NCBI GenBank assembly: GCA_041695325.1
Contig: JBGFRC010000027.1
Coordinates: forward strand, 1 to 64,000
Reading direction: 5' to 3'
DNA from: SURF-13 sp041695325
GTDB lineage: Bacteria > Pseudomonadota > Gammaproteobacteria > SURF-13
Length of the DNA stretch: 64,000 bases
Position numbers and translations under genes: made by a program. Below the pieces are notes generated by a model, which was given only the letters and a program-made list of their open reading frames with translations, did no database searches and had not been told where the DNA came from. Below are positions 1 to 9,007 of this stretch, one piece after another. Within the stretch, counting starts at the first letter, position 1; each line of letters begins with the position of its first letter.

Positions 1-236
1 TCAAGACCTACGTCGGACTCGGTTTGGGGATAGGGCTGCTGGCCAAGATGGCGTTTGATCCAAAGCAGGATAAAAATCTGCGCATGCGCGACTGCGCGCA
101 TTTGTTCGAGCCCAGCACCACTCTGATCGCGCTGCGGCGGGGCACGTTTCTGCGCGGCTATATGTACGACTTCATCGAGCTGTTCGCGCCGCACTTGAGG
201 CGCGAGGTTGTGGATGGGGCGTTATCGTCAGCCTAG
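1..236 (+). CDS. cysB: CysB, LysR-type regulator of cysteine biosynthesis, C-terminal end (partial)
   Basis: This is the last 77 or so codons of a LysR-family regulator, cut by the window edge. The residues after KTYVGLGLGIGLLAKMA, followed by STTLIALRRGTFLRGYMYDF and APHLRREVVD, match the effector-domain end of CysB, where the TYVRLGLG and RGTFLR segments are conserved. CysB activates sulfate assimilation genes and responds to N-acetylserine (family knowledge). The stop is followed by two hairpins and then the convergent topA gene. The protein ends shortly after the VVD motif, somewhat shorter than enterobacterial CysB. Confidence 0.88.
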   Translation, partial: KTYVGLGLGIGLLAKMAFDPKQDKNLRMRDCAHLFEPSTTLIALRRGTFLRGYMYDFIELFAPHLRREVVDGALSSA

Positions 237-257
237 CACCCCTCTCCCTAACAGGCT

Positions 258-288
258 GTTGAAAAAGCCTTCCATGGGCTTTTTCAAC
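258..288. terminator. Hairpin, likely bidirectional terminator between cysB and topA
   Basis: Inverted repeat GTTGAAAAAGCC / GGCTTTTTCAAC with a 7-nt loop. It lies between the convergent cysB and topA stops, with A and T runs inside the arms, so it could terminate both genes. The same core sequence recurs in the palindrome after gspC at 23437-23476. Confidence 0.6.
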
Positions 289-290
289 TC

Positions 291-320
291 GCAAAGCGAA
301 AAGTGTGATTTTCGCTTTGC
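291..320. terminator. Second hairpin in the cysB-topA gap
   Basis: Perfect 12-bp stem GCAAAGCGAAAA / TTTTCGCTTTGC around a 6-nt loop, directly after the first hairpin. The run of T in the right arm suits termination of cysB and the mirrored run suits topA. Confidence 0.5.
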
Positions 321-328
321 TCCATTTT

Positions 329-2629
329 TCAAGCACATGCCGCGGCTTGTGACTCCGGCGGCTCATACGGGGCGGCGTAGCCGCATTCCTTGCGCGGGCA
401 CACCTTTTCCGCGCCGCGCCGCTTGGTAGTTTTGACGGTGACGATGGGCCAGGCGCATCGCGGGCAGGGTTCGGCGACAGGCTCGTTCCACACCGCGTAG
501 CTGCAGGCGGGGTAGGTGGCGCAGGAATAGAAAATCTTGCCGTAGCGCGATTTGCGCTTGAGCAGATTGCCCTTGCGGCACTGCGGGCATTCGACCCCGG
601 TGTCGGCCGGCTTTTCCAGCGGTTCCATGTGCTTGCAGGCGGGGTAGTTGCTGCAACCGATGAATTTTCCGTAGCGTCCGCTCTTGACGACCAGCGCGCT
701 GTTGCATTGCGGGCAATTGCGTCCCTCCACGACTTGCGGCCCCTCTGCGCCCGGCTTGTCGTCCAGGTTGCGGGTATAGTCGCAATCGGGGTAACCCGTA
801 CAGCCGATGAAGCGCCCGCGCCGGCCCAGACGGATGGACAAGGGCTTGCCGCACTTGGGGCAGTTTTCATTTAACGCCTCCTGCGTCACGTCCTTGCGCT
901 GCACGGTCTCGCCCTTTACCTCCACCTGCTTCTTGAACGGACCCCAAAACTCCTTCATCACCGGCACCCATTCCTTTTCGCCGCGCGCGATGGCGTCCAG
1001 CTCGTCCTCCAGGCGCGCGGTGAAGTCGTAGTCCACGTATCGGGTGAAGTGCTGGGTGAGAAATTTATTGACCACGCGCCCCAGATCGGTGGGGGTGAAG
1101 CGATGCTTGTCGAGCGTGGCGTATTCACGATCCACCAGCGTGGTGATGATGCTGGCGTAGGTGGAAGGGCGGCCGACGCCGTGCTCTTCCAGCGCCTTGA
1201 CGAGACTCGCCTCGCTGTAGCGCGGCGGCGGTTCGGTGAAATGCTGTTCGGCGCGCAGCGCGCGCAGCTCGGCCTTGTCGCCCACGGCCAGCGGCGGCAG
1301 GGTGCGCTCTTCGTCTTGCGGTACCGTGTCGTCCACGCCCTCCTCGTACACGGCGAGGAAGCCGGGGTCCACAACGGTGGAGCCGTTGGCGCGGAATACG
1401 CCCGCCTCGCCCGCGGCCAAATCGGCGGCCACGGTGTCTATGGTCGCGTGCAGCATCTGGCAGGCGATGGTGCGGCGCCAGATGAGCTGATACAGCTTGA
1501 ACTGGTCCGGCGTCAAACGGGTCTTGATCGCCTCCGGGATCACCCGCGCCGAGGTGGGGCGTATCGCCTCGTGCGCCTCTTGCGCGTTTTTCGAGCGCGT
1601 TTTATAGACCTGCGCCTGCGCGGGCAGGGCCTGTTTGCCGTAGCGCTGCTCGATCACGGCGCGGATGTCCGCCAGCGCCTCCTGCGCCAGATTCACCGAG
1701 TCGGTGCGCATGTAGGTAATGAGACCCACCGCGCCCTCGCCGGTGTCTATGCCTTCATACAACTGCTGCGCCACGCGCATGGTGCGCTGCGCGCCGAAGC
1801 CCAGCTTGCGCGCGGCCTCCTGTTGCAGCGTGGAGGTGGTAAACGGCGCGGCCGGGTTGCGCTTGCGCTGTTTCTTGTCCACCTTGGCGACGGTGAGCTT
1901 GCCCTGCGCCGCCTGCAGCAATTCGTCACGCAGCGCGTGCGCCTGTGAGGCGCCGGTGACGCTGAACTGGGTGAGCCTGGCGCCGCGGTGCTCGGCCAGC
2001 CGCGCCGTGAAGGGCTGATTCCCCGCCGCGGCGTCGGCCTCCAGGGTCCAGTATTCGCGCGCCTGGAATTTTTCGATCTCGTCTTCGCGCTCGCAGATGA
2101 GGCGCAGCGCCGGACTCTGCACGCGCCCGGCGGAGAGCCCGCGGCGTATCTTGGTCCACAACAGCGGGGAGAGATTGAAGCCCACCAGGTAATCGAGCGC
2201 GCGCCGCGCCTGTTGTGCGTTGATCAGCTCCTGCGCCAGGCCGCGCGGGTGGGCAATCGCCTCCTGTATCGCGCGCTGGGTGATTTCATTGAACACCACG
2301 CGCTTCACCTCTTTGTCCTTGAGCAGTTTCCTGCCCTTGAGGATTTCGTACAGGTGCCAGGAAATGGCTTCGCCTTCGCGGTCGGGGTCGGTGGCGAGGT
2401 ACAGGGCCTCGGCCTTCTTGATCGCCCTGGCGATGGCCTCGACGTGTTTTTCGTTTTTCTCGATCAGCCGGTACTTCATGGCGAAACCGTGCTCCGGGTC
2501 CACCGCGCCTTCCTTGGGCAGCAGATCGCGCACGTGGCCGTAGGAGGCCATCACCTCGAAGCCCTTGCCCAGGTACTTCTTGATGGTCTTGGCCTTGGCC
2601 GGCGACTCAACGATGACGAGATTTTTCAT
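329..2629 (-). CDS. topA: DNA topoisomerase I
   Basis: Type IA topoisomerase of 766 aa that relaxes negative supercoils. The TOPRIM domain begins at residue 1 (MKNLVIVESPAKAKTI, catalytic Glu8) and holds the acidic triad in DPDREGE (81-87). The active-site tyrosine is Tyr306 in GLITYMRTDS. The C-terminus carries four cysteine zinc-ribbon units, the first three of the CPKC...CTGYPDC form and the last shorter (CPRC...CPRKEC). Length is a little below the E. coli enzyme (865 aa). It is transcribed leftward, convergent with cysB and downstream of smg and dprA, as in many gammaproteobacteria. A mobile-element protein at 56652-57338 carries a zinc ribbon very like the first one here. Confidence 0.98.
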   Translation of the reverse strand: MKNLVIVESPAKAKTIKKYLGKGFEVMASYGHVRDLLPKEGAVDPEHGFAMKYRLIEKNEKHVEAIARAIKKAEALYLATDPDREGEAISWHLYEILKGRKLLKDKEVKRVVFNEITQRAIQEAIAHPRGLAQELINAQQARRALDYLVGFNLSPLLWTKIRRGLSAGRVQSPALRLICEREDEIEKFQAREYWTLEADAAAGNQPFTARLAEHRGARLTQFSVTGASQAHALRDELLQAAQGKLTVAKVDKKQRKRNPAAPFTTSTLQQEAARKLGFGAQRTMRVAQQLYEGIDTGEGAVGLITYMRTDSVNLAQEALADIRAVIEQRYGKQALPAQAQVYKTRSKNAQEAHEAIRPTSARVIPEAIKTRLTPDQFKLYQLIWRRTIACQMLHATIDTVAADLAAGEAGVFRANGSTVVDPGFLAVYEEGVDDTVPQDEERTLPPLAVGDKAELRALRAEQHFTEPPPRYSEASLVKALEEHGVGRPSTYASIITTLVDREYATLDKHRFTPTDLGRVVNKFLTQHFTRYVDYDFTARLEDELDAIARGEKEWVPVMKEFWGPFKKQVEVKGETVQRKDVTQEALNENCPKCGKPLSIRLGRRGRFIGCTGYPDCDYTRNLDDKPGAEGPQVVEGRNCPQCNSALVVKSGRYGKFIGCSNYPACKHMEPLEKPADTGVECPQCRKGNLLKRKSRYGKIFYSCATYPACSYAVWNEPVAEPCPRCAWPIVTVKTTKRRGAEKVCPRKECGYAAPYEPPESQAAACA

Positions 2630-2645
2630 AAAGATTCAGTGGCGA

Positions 2646-2690
2646 GTAGCGAGTGGCCAGGCATCAATTCTTTTCCTCGCCACTCGCTAC
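2646..2690. repeat. Dispersed intergenic hairpin repeat, copy 1
   Basis: GTAGCGAGTGGC and GCCACTCGCTAC form a perfect 12-bp stem upstream of topA. The reverse complement of this segment resembles 32465-32541 between gspE and gspF, including the CTGGCCACTCGC core, so it is probably a dispersed repeat family of this genome rather than a gene-specific signal. Confidence 0.6.
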
Positions 2691-2709
2691 TAGATGCTGT
2701 CTTAATTAA

Positions 2710-2738
2710 AGCAAAGCCCGCATGACGCGGGCTTTGCT
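2710..2738 (-). terminator. Rho-independent terminator after smg
   Basis: AGCAAAGCCCGC and GCGGGCTTTGCT pair around a short loop. Read on the minus strand, the hairpin lies just downstream of the smg stop and is followed by a T-rich stretch (TTTAATTAAG). Confidence 0.7.
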
Positions 2739-2765
2739 GGAAATAATGATGCACTGGATCGGGGG

Positions 2766-3248
2766 TTAATGCAACTCTTGCGTGACCTCGTCCATCACCA
2801 GCACCTTCATGCGCGCGAGCGCGTTTTCCTGGCCGGGCTGGTTGAACAGCACCATCAGCACCACCCACTTTAATTCTTCCAGATTGATTTCGTCCGTCTC
2901 CAGCGCCATGACGCGATCTATAACCAGTTCACGGCTTATGGCGTCGAGCACCCCGACCTGCTCCAGGAAAAGCAGAAAACCGCGCCCTTCCATGCCGAGC
3001 TTTGCCGCCTCCTGCTCGGTGAACACGCGGAACGAGGGCCGCGCGCCGCCGTCTTGCCGCGCCGCGTGGCCGTCCTGCAACTCGGCCAGACCCTCCAGCC
3101 AGGCCAGCGCCTTGTTGATCTCGGCCTGGGGGAAGCCCGCCTCCAGCAGTTCGGTTTTCAGCGACTCCTGGTCGGAACTGATCTCGGCCTCTTCATCCAT
3201 ATAGCTTTCAAATAAATACATCAACACGTCCAGTACGTTTTCTTTCAT
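2766..3248 (-). CDS. smg: Smg family protein (DUF494)
   Basis: Small acidic protein of 160 aa starting MKENVLDVLMYLFESYMD, which is the typical opening of the DUF494/Smg family. The family is found beside dprA and topA in gammaproteobacteria and its biochemical role is not established. The C-terminal part (INLEELKWVVLMVLFNQPG) also matches the family pattern. No catalytic motif or membrane segment is visible. It sits between dprA and topA on the same strand and is followed by a clear terminator. Name confidence is high, function unknown. Confidence 0.92.
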   Translation of the reverse strand: MKENVLDVLMYLFESYMDEEAEISSDQESLKTELLEAGFPQAEINKALAWLEGLAELQDGHAARQDGGARPSFRVFTEQEAAKLGMEGRGFLLFLEQVGVLDAISRELVIDRVMALETDEINLEELKWVVLMVLFNQPGQENALARMKVLVMDEVTQELH

Positions 3249-3342
3249 CTCAGTTCCTTAAATTCCAAATTCGCACTCAAAGCGCTACCTTCCGTTGGCT
3301 GCGTCCTTCGCTCGTCGCCGTACTCCGGGTTTGGAATTAGCT

Positions 3343-4461
3343 TTATCTCACACGGGAGTAGAAACCTCCGGCGACCGGCGCCACGTAACCCTGCAACTCC
3401 AGTATCAACAGCATGGAGGAAACCGTCTCCGGCGTCAATCCACTGCGTTCTATCAGTATATCGGTCGAGGCGGGGTCGAAGCTTAAGGCTTCCAGCACTT
3501 TTAACGCCTCCTCCGTGAGCGTCGTGCGTCCCTCGTGGCTGGCCACTACCTTGGTATGACCCGCCCGCGGCCCGTTCAGTTCCGCCCCCAATTCTTCCCC
3601 AAGCTCTTCCAGGATGTCCTGGGCGGTCTCGACCAGCTTGGCGCCGTCGCGGATCAGCTTATGGCAGCCACGCGCGAGCGGGTTGTGAATCGAGCCGGGG
3701 ATGGCGAACACCTCGCGTCCCTGTTCCGCCGCGAGGCGCGCGGTGATGAGCGAGCCGCTCTGCGCCGCCGCCTCCACCACCAGGGCGCCCAGGCTAAGCC
3801 CGCTGATGATGCGGTTGCGGCGCGGGAAGTTATCCGGCAGCGCCGGGGTGCCGAGGGGGAATTCCGACACCAGCGCGCCGTGCGCGGCGATCTCGTGCGC
3901 CAGCGCCTTGTGCCGCGCCGGATACACGCGGTCCAGCCCGGTGCCGACCACCGCCACGGTGTAACCCCCGGCCTGGAGCGCGCCGCGGTGCGCGGCGGCG
4001 TCTATGCCCAAGGCCAAACCGCTGGTAATGACCAGACCGCAGGCCGCCAGGTGCTGCGCGAACTCCGCCGCGGTTTGCGCCCCTTGCGGGGTGGGATTGC
4101 GGCTGCCCACGATGGCAAGCTGCGGGCGCGTGAGCAGATCGGCGTCGCCGTGCACGAACAACAGCGGCGGCGCACCGGCAGTTTCGCGCAGCAGGGACGG
4201 GTAGCGGGCATCGCTCAAGGCGAGCGCATGGTGTCCCGGTTCGGCCAGCCAGTCGAGGTCTTTTTGCACCGCGTCCCAGTCCGGCTGATTGAGGTAGGCC
4301 AGGGTCGCGGCGGCTAGCCCCAAGCCGCTGCGCTCTCCGGGGCGGCGCTCGAACAACGCGCGCGCGCCGCCGAAGCGCTCCACTAGATTATGAAACGTGG
4401 CGCTGCCGACGCCGGGGGCGCGCAACAGGGCCAGGTCATAGGCGATGTCCGGTGCGCTCAC
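3343..4461 (-). CDS. dprA: DNA-processing protein DprA
   Basis: DprA/Smf protein of 372 aa that loads RecA on incoming single-stranded DNA during natural transformation. The Rossmann-like core contains VGSRNPTPQGAQTA, SGLALGIDAAAHRGAL and NRIISGLSLGALVVEAAAQSGSLITARLA, the family signature blocks. A C-terminal winged-helix (DprA_WH-like, PASTDILIERSGLTPETVSSMLLILELQG) is present. It is preceded at 10 nt by the LysM gene, so they are probably co-transcribed. Start ATG at 4461 is followed by a normal N-terminal SAM-like segment. Confidence 0.97.
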   Translation of the reverse strand: MSAPDIAYDLALLRAPGVGSATFHNLVERFGGARALFERRPGERSGLGLAAATLAYLNQPDWDAVQKDLDWLAEPGHHALALSDARYPSLLRETAGAPPLLFVHGDADLLTRPQLAIVGSRNPTPQGAQTAAEFAQHLAACGLVITSGLALGIDAAAHRGALQAGGYTVAVVGTGLDRVYPARHKALAHEIAAHGALVSEFPLGTPALPDNFPRRNRIISGLSLGALVVEAAAQSGSLITARLAAEQGREVFAIPGSIHNPLARGCHKLIRDGAKLVETAQDILEELGEELGAELNGPRAGHTKVVASHEGRTTLTEEALKVLEALSFDPASTDILIERSGLTPETVSSMLLILELQGYVAPVAGGFYSRVR

Positions 4462-4471
4462 GCGCGGGGTT

Positions 4472-5539
4472 CTAAGGGCTGCGCACCCTGTCGCCCACGC
4501 GCAGCGGGCGCGTGGCCTGCATCACCAGGGCGTAGCTCACCCGGTCGAACGGGCGGAACACCATGAGCAGCGCGGCGCGCTCGTCGGGCAGGCGCACCGT
4601 GTCATGAGGATCGGGGCTCACCAGATCGCGCACCTCATATCCGGCCTGATAGGCCGCGAGCACGTGGCCGGCCTCCATGCCCTGCTGCTTCCCCAGGTTG
4701 AGCACCACCACCTGATACTGGCCGATCTGCGACACGCCCTCGATCACCGAGATGATGCGCCCGCGCGCGTCGGCGCCGGGCGCACGCGGCTGAAAGCCGG
4801 CGTCATGTTCCTGTTCGATGGCAGGCAGCAGCCGGTCGCCGTTGCGCGCCTCCTGGCGCGAGCCGTCCAGCACAAACGTGGCCGGGTCACCATTCTGCTG
4901 CAGTACGGCGTCAGCCACGTAGATCGCCTCGTAGCCCAGGACGTCCTGCTGTTTTTTTTTCGTTTCCGCGCTCGCGTCCGGATCATGATACGCCTGGCCG
5001 AGGCGCAGCACGGTATAACGCTCGGCCGCCTCGCCCGGCTTGATGCCGCGCACGTACACGCGATTGCCGCTGGCGGCGATCAGGTGTTCGTCCGCACTTT
5101 GCACGATATACGGCGCGGCCTGCATTTCTTCACGGGTCACCACGCGCGGGCGCGTCAGGAACGGCTGGATCACCCCCAGCGGAATGGTGGGTATGGCGCG
5201 CGCCAGGGGTTCACTGCGCACCTGCGGCGAGAGCTTGATGGTGTTGCGCGCCTCGCCCTCGCGCTCCAGATGCAATTCGGGCACGCCGTTGTTGAAGCGC
5301 AGCGCCAGTACGTCGCCCGGGTAGATCAGGTGAGGATTTTTGACCTGCGGATTGGCCTTCCACAGGTCCGGCCAGCGCCACGGGTCCTTGAGGAAGCGCG
5401 CGGAGATGTCCCACAGGGTATCACCCTTCGCCACGGTGTAGCGCTCGGGACGGTCGGGATTGAGTTCCGGCACGTCGGCTTGCGCCGGCAATGACACGGC
5501 GGCACACAGCAAAAGCCCGCAAAGAATTTTAGTCATCAC
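4472..5539 (-). CDS. tsaP: LysM-domain periplasmic protein, TsaP-like
   Basis: 355-aa exported protein: a signal peptide (residues 1-21, ending AQA) followed by a LysM peptidoglycan-binding domain (YTVAKGDTLWDISARFLKDP through IYPGDVLAL, about 34-83). The rest is a beta-rich region with no recognizable catalytic motif. It corresponds to the LysM gene found between dprA and def in Pseudomonas, whose relatives (TsaP) anchor the type IV pilus secretin to peptidoglycan. The role here is inferred from that family and position. It is divergent from def, and an exact TATAAT at 5588-5593 lies in the shared upstream region. Confidence 0.8.
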   Translation of the reverse strand: MMTKILCGLLLCAAVSLPAQADVPELNPDRPERYTVAKGDTLWDISARFLKDPWRWPDLWKANPQVKNPHLIYPGDVLALRFNNGVPELHLEREGEARNTIKLSPQVRSEPLARAIPTIPLGVIQPFLTRPRVVTREEMQAAPYIVQSADEHLIAASGNRVYVRGIKPGEAAERYTVLRLGQAYHDPDASAETKKKQQDVLGYEAIYVADAVLQQNGDPATFVLDGSRQEARNGDRLLPAIEQEHDAGFQPRAPGADARGRIISVIEGVSQIGQYQVVVLNLGKQQGMEAGHVLAAYQAGYEVRDLVSPDPHDTVRLPDERAALLMVFRPFDRVSYALVMQATRPLRVGDRVRSP

Positions 5540-5679
5540 GACGCGCGCTCCTGTTCAATGCGCTGGCGGAAACCGCCCGCCATCCAGTATAATAGAAACC
5601 CTTAAAAGCCGAGAACTCTCTTTACTTTAGCAGCTTAATTCAACAGTCTACCAGCATTTTTGCTTGAATTTACGCATCC

Positions 5680-6186
5680 ATGGCGCGCCTTGATATCCTG
5701 CATTATCCCGACCCGCGCCTGCGCCACGTGGCCCGTCCCGTGGCGCGGGTGGATGCTGCGGTGCGCAAGCTGGTGAATGACATGCTGGAAACCATGTACC
5801 AGGCGCCCGGCATCGGACTCGCCGCCACCCAAGTGGGTGTGGCGAGCCGCGTGGTGGTGATAGACCTCTCGGCGGAAAAAAATCAGCCGCTGTGTCTCAT
5901 CAACCCCGAACTGCTGTACTGTGACGGTGAAGAAGAGACGGAGGAGGGTTGCCTGTCCGTGCCGGGCGTGTATGACGTGGTGCGGCGCGCCGGGCATATC
6001 CGCTTTCGCGCTCTGGACCGCGACGGCAAGCCGTTCGAGCAGGAGGCGGGCGGCCTGCTCGCGGTATGCGTGCAGCACGAGATAGACCACCTCGACGGCA
6101 AGTTGTTCGTGGACTACCTTTCCGAGATGAAGCGCAGGCGCATCCGCAAAAGCCTGGAGAAGGAACACCGCCGCGCCACGCTGTGA
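5680..6186 (+). CDS. def: Peptide deformylase
   Basis: Removes the formyl group from nascent proteins. All three metal-site motifs are present: GIGLAATQ (44-51), EGCLS with metal ligand Cys91, and HEIDH (133-137) with two histidine ligands and the catalytic glutamate. Length of 168 aa is standard. It begins the operon def-fmt-rsmB-DUF4390-ntrY-ntrX. A TATAAT box at 5588-5593 upstream is a candidate -10, without a good -35. No strong ribosome-binding site is seen before ATG 5680. Confidence 0.98.
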   Translation: MARLDILHYPDPRLRHVARPVARVDAAVRKLVNDMLETMYQAPGIGLAATQVGVASRVVVIDLSAEKNQPLCLINPELLYCDGEEETEEGCLSVPGVYDVVRRAGHIRFRALDRDGKPFEQEAGGLLAVCVQHEIDHLDGKLFVDYLSEMKRRRIRKSLEKEHRRATL

Positions 6187-6202
6187 GCGGCGCGAGCGCC
6201 CC

Positions 6203-7150
6203 ATGCCCGCATCCGGCTCGCCGCTTAATATCGTCTTCGCGGGCACCCCGGAGTTCGCAGCCGCCGTGCTGCAAGCGCTGCTCGACGACAAGCAGCGGAT
6301 CAGCGCCGTTTACACCCAGCCCGACCGTCCCGCCGGGCGCGGGCGCAAGCTCACGCTGAGCCCGGTGAAACAGCTTGCGCTGCGCCACGGCCTGCCGGTG
6401 GCACAACCGCACACCTTGAAAGGCGCCGAGGCGCAGCAGTCACTAAGCGCGCTCCAGCCGGATGTCTTCATCGTGACGGCCTATGGTTTGATCTTGCCGC
6501 GCGCGATGTTGGAGATTCCGCGGCTGGGTTGCGTCAACGTGCACGCCTCGCTGCTGCCGCGCTGGCGCGGCGCGGCGCCGATAGCGCGCGCCCTGCTGGC
6601 CGGCGACAGCGAAACCGGCGTCACGCTGATGCAGATGGACGAAGGGCTGGATACCGGGCCCATGCTGGCGCGGCGCGCGTGCGCGATACTGCCCGGCGAC
6701 AACGCGCAAACGCTGCGGGACCGGCTGGCCGCGCTGGGCGGCGCCCTGCTGGTCGAGTCCCTGCCGGCCCTGGCGCAAGGCCGCCTCATCGCCATACTGC
6801 AAGATGACGCGCGCGCAACCTACGCGCCTAAAATAGACAAGCGAGAAGCGCAACTGGACTGGCGCGAGAGCGCCGTGCAACTCGAGCGTCGCGTGCGCGC
6901 CTTCAATCCGCGGCCGGTGGCCTATACCTCATGGCGCGGCGCAACGCTGCGCATCTGGGCGGCGGAGGCGCTGGCGCAAGGCGCACCGAAGGCGCCGGGC
7001 AGCGTGTTGGCCGCCGGCAAATCCGGCATTGACGTCGCCGCCGGCGAGGGCATATTGCGCCTCACGCGCGTGCAGCTCCCCGGCGGAAGGGTCTTGAGCG
7101 CGCAGGCGTTTCTCAACGCCCGCAACCTGCAGGATGCTCGCCTGGGATGA
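6203..7150 (+). CDS. fmt: Methionyl-tRNA formyltransferase
   Basis: 315-aa enzyme that formylates initiator Met-tRNA using 10-formyl-tetrahydrofolate. The N-terminal catalytic domain holds FAGTPEFA (12-19) and the folate-binding signature NVHASLLPRWRG (112-123) with the catalytic Asn/His/Asp set. The C-terminal OB-like domain follows from about residue 205. It starts 17 nt after def and overlaps rsmB by 4 nt (ATGA), so it is translationally coupled. Function is paired with def: one adds, the other removes, the formyl group. Confidence 0.98.
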   Translation: MPASGSPLNIVFAGTPEFAAAVLQALLDDKQRISAVYTQPDRPAGRGRKLTLSPVKQLALRHGLPVAQPHTLKGAEAQQSLSALQPDVFIVTAYGLILPRAMLEIPRLGCVNVHASLLPRWRGAAPIARALLAGDSETGVTLMQMDEGLDTGPMLARRACAILPGDNAQTLRDRLAALGGALLVESLPALAQGRLIAILQDDARATYAPKIDKREAQLDWRESAVQLERRVRAFNPRPVAYTSWRGATLRIWAAEALAQGAPKAPGSVLAAGKSGIDVAAGEGILRLTRVQLPGGRVLSAQAFLNARNLQDARLG

Positions 7151-8448
7151 ATCCACGCGCGGTCGCAGCGAAAGCGCTGGCGGAGGTCATGCAGCGCAAA
7201 CACTCGCTGAATCGCGTCCTGCCGCTTCAATTGGCCAGGCTGCACCAGCCGCGCGAACGCGCTCTGGCCCAGGAGCTGTGCTACGGCGCGCTGCGCTGGT
7301 ATTTCCGTCTGGAGGCGTTGCTCGGCAAGCTGGTCAAGGAAACGCCGAAGGACTGCGACCTGCACGGCCTGCTGCTGATCGGCCTCTATCAGCTCATTTA
7401 TCTCAACGTTCCCGCCCACAGCGCGGTGGATGAAACGGTGAACGCGTGCAACGCCCTGCACAAACCGTGGGCCAAGGCGCTGGTCAACGCGGTGCTGCGC
7501 AACTATCTGCGCGAGGCCCCCCGTTTGCTGGCCGAGACCGATCACAAGGAAAGCGCGCGCCACGCGCATCCGCAATGGCTGTTGACAGCGCTGAAACAGG
7601 CCTGGCCGCACGACTGGCAGACCATCGCCGCGGCCAATAACGCCCAGGCGCCGATGTGGCTGCGCGTGAACGCGCGCCGCGCCACGCGCGACAATTACCT
7701 GCGCCAGCTTGCCGCCGTGGGCCAAGGCGCACAGGCGCCCACGCACAGTCCGCACGCCGTCTTGCTGCAAAAACCGGTCGCGGTGGAACACCTGCCCGGC
7801 TTTGCCGAGGGATGGGTATCGGTACAGGACGCGGCGGCGCAGCAGGCGGCTTATCTGCTCGACGCGCAACCGGGAAGCCGCGTGCTGGACGCCTGCGCCG
7901 CGCCCGGCAGCAAGGCCTGTCACGTCCTCGAATTGCAGCCCGCTCTGCTAGAATTACAGGCCCTGGACAGCGACGCGGCGCGCCTCGCCCGGGTGCAGGA
8001 AAACCTGACGCGCCTGGGGTTAAGCGCGCGTTTGATAACCGGCGATGCAGCGCAACCCGCCGAGTGGTGGGACGGAAAGCCGTATCAGCGCATCCTGCTC
8101 GATGCGCCGTGCTCCGGCAGCGGCGTGATCCGCCGCCATCCGGACATCAAGCTGCTCAAATCCGCCGCCGACGTGGCGGCGCTGGCTGCGCAGCAGGCGC
8201 ACATGCTCGCATCACTCTGGCCGCTGCTTGAGCAGGGAGGGATAATGCTGTACGCCACTTGCTCAGTGCTGCCGCAGGAAAACGAACAGCAGGTGCAAGA
8301 ATTTCTGGACGCCCATCCTGACGCCGCGGCGGAAACGATCGTCTGGCCGTGGCGCGCCCGGCACGCGGCGGACGCGCCGGGCGCGCACATACTGCCGGGG
8401 GAACAAGGCATGGACGGCTTTTATTATGCAAAGCTGCGCAAACATTAA
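7147..8448 (+). CDS. rsmB: 16S rRNA (cytosine-967-C5)-methyltransferase RsmB
   Basis: 433 aa. An N-terminal NusB-like RNA-binding domain (1-130) is followed by a Rossmann methyltransferase domain. The SAM motif reads DACAAPGSK (248-256), with Ser where most relatives have Gly. The two catalytic cysteines of m5C enzymes are Cys322 in LDAPCSGSG and Cys372 in LYATCSV. It overlaps fmt by 4 nt and the following DUF4390 gene by 23 nt. The order def-fmt-rsmB is conserved in gammaproteobacteria. Confidence 0.97.
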   Translation: MNPRAVAAKALAEVMQRKHSLNRVLPLQLARLHQPRERALAQELCYGALRWYFRLEALLGKLVKETPKDCDLHGLLLIGLYQLIYLNVPAHSAVDETVNACNALHKPWAKALVNAVLRNYLREAPRLLAETDHKESARHAHPQWLLTALKQAWPHDWQTIAAANNAQAPMWLRVNARRATRDNYLRQLAAVGQGAQAPTHSPHAVLLQKPVAVEHLPGFAEGWVSVQDAAAQQAAYLLDAQPGSRVLDACAAPGSKACHVLELQPALLELQALDSDAARLARVQENLTRLGLSARLITGDAAQPAEWWDGKPYQRILLDAPCSGSGVIRRHPDIKLLKSAADVAALAAQQAHMLASLWPLLEQGGIMLYATCSVLPQENEQQVQEFLDAHPDAAAETIVWPWRARHAADAPGAHILPGEQGMDGFYYAKLRKH

Positions 8449-9007
8449 GCCTTATATATGGCTCCTGGCCCTGTGTGCGTTTGGATTCACGGCCCAGGCG
8501 CAAGAAGACTCTGCGCCGCGGCACTTCACGGTATTGCACGCGGACACCTCGCTGGTAAACGGCGTCTATGTGCTGAACGCGCGGGTGGATTATTCGCTCA
8601 GCGAGGCCGTGGTGGAGGCCCTGCACAGCGGCGTCACGCTCACCCTGCTGGTGGAGATCGAAGTGGAGCGCGCGCGCGACCTGCTGTGGGACGCCGGGTT
8701 GACCAGCCTGTCGCAGCGCTACGAGCTGCGTTATCACGCCCTCACGCGCCAATACCTGGTGAAAAATCTGAACACCGGCGTGCAACAAGCATTCCCCAGC
8801 CAGGAAGCGGCGCTGTCCGACTTGGGCGAGATCAAGGACGTGCCGCTGCTGGATGAGCATCTTTTAACCCCCGGCGCGAACTACAACGCGCGGCTGCGCG
8901 CGCGCCTCGATCATTCCAAATTGCCCACGCCGCTGCGCTTGACGGCGCTGTTGTCGGCGGCCTGGCAAATTTCCAGCGAGTGGTACACATGGCACTTGCA
9001 GCGCTGA
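8426..9007 (+). CDS. DUF4390 exported protein
   Basis: 193-aa protein with an N-terminal hydrophobic export signal (YIWLLALCAFGFTAQAQ) and a mature beta-rich domain of the DUF4390 family, which is typically encoded between rsmB and ntrY-like kinases in beta- and gammaproteobacteria. The role is unknown; the linkage suggests a periplasmic partner of the sensor kinase encoded next. It overlaps the end of rsmB and the start of ntrY, so coupled translation is likely. No catalytic residues are recognizable. Confidence 0.85.
   Translation: MQSCANIKPYIWLLALCAFGFTAQAQEDSAPRHFTVLHADTSLVNGVYVLNARVDYSLSEAVVEALHSGVTLTLLVEIEVERARDLLWDAGLTSLSQRYELRYHALTRQYLVKNLNTGVQQAFPSQEAALSDLGEIKDVPLLDEHLLTPGANYNARLRARLDHSKLPTPLRLTALLSAAWQISSEWYTWHLQR

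Noticed and set aside
1049..1948. Rightward open frame opposite topA
   Set aside because: Shadow of topA, whose TOPRIM and zinc ribbons are intact.
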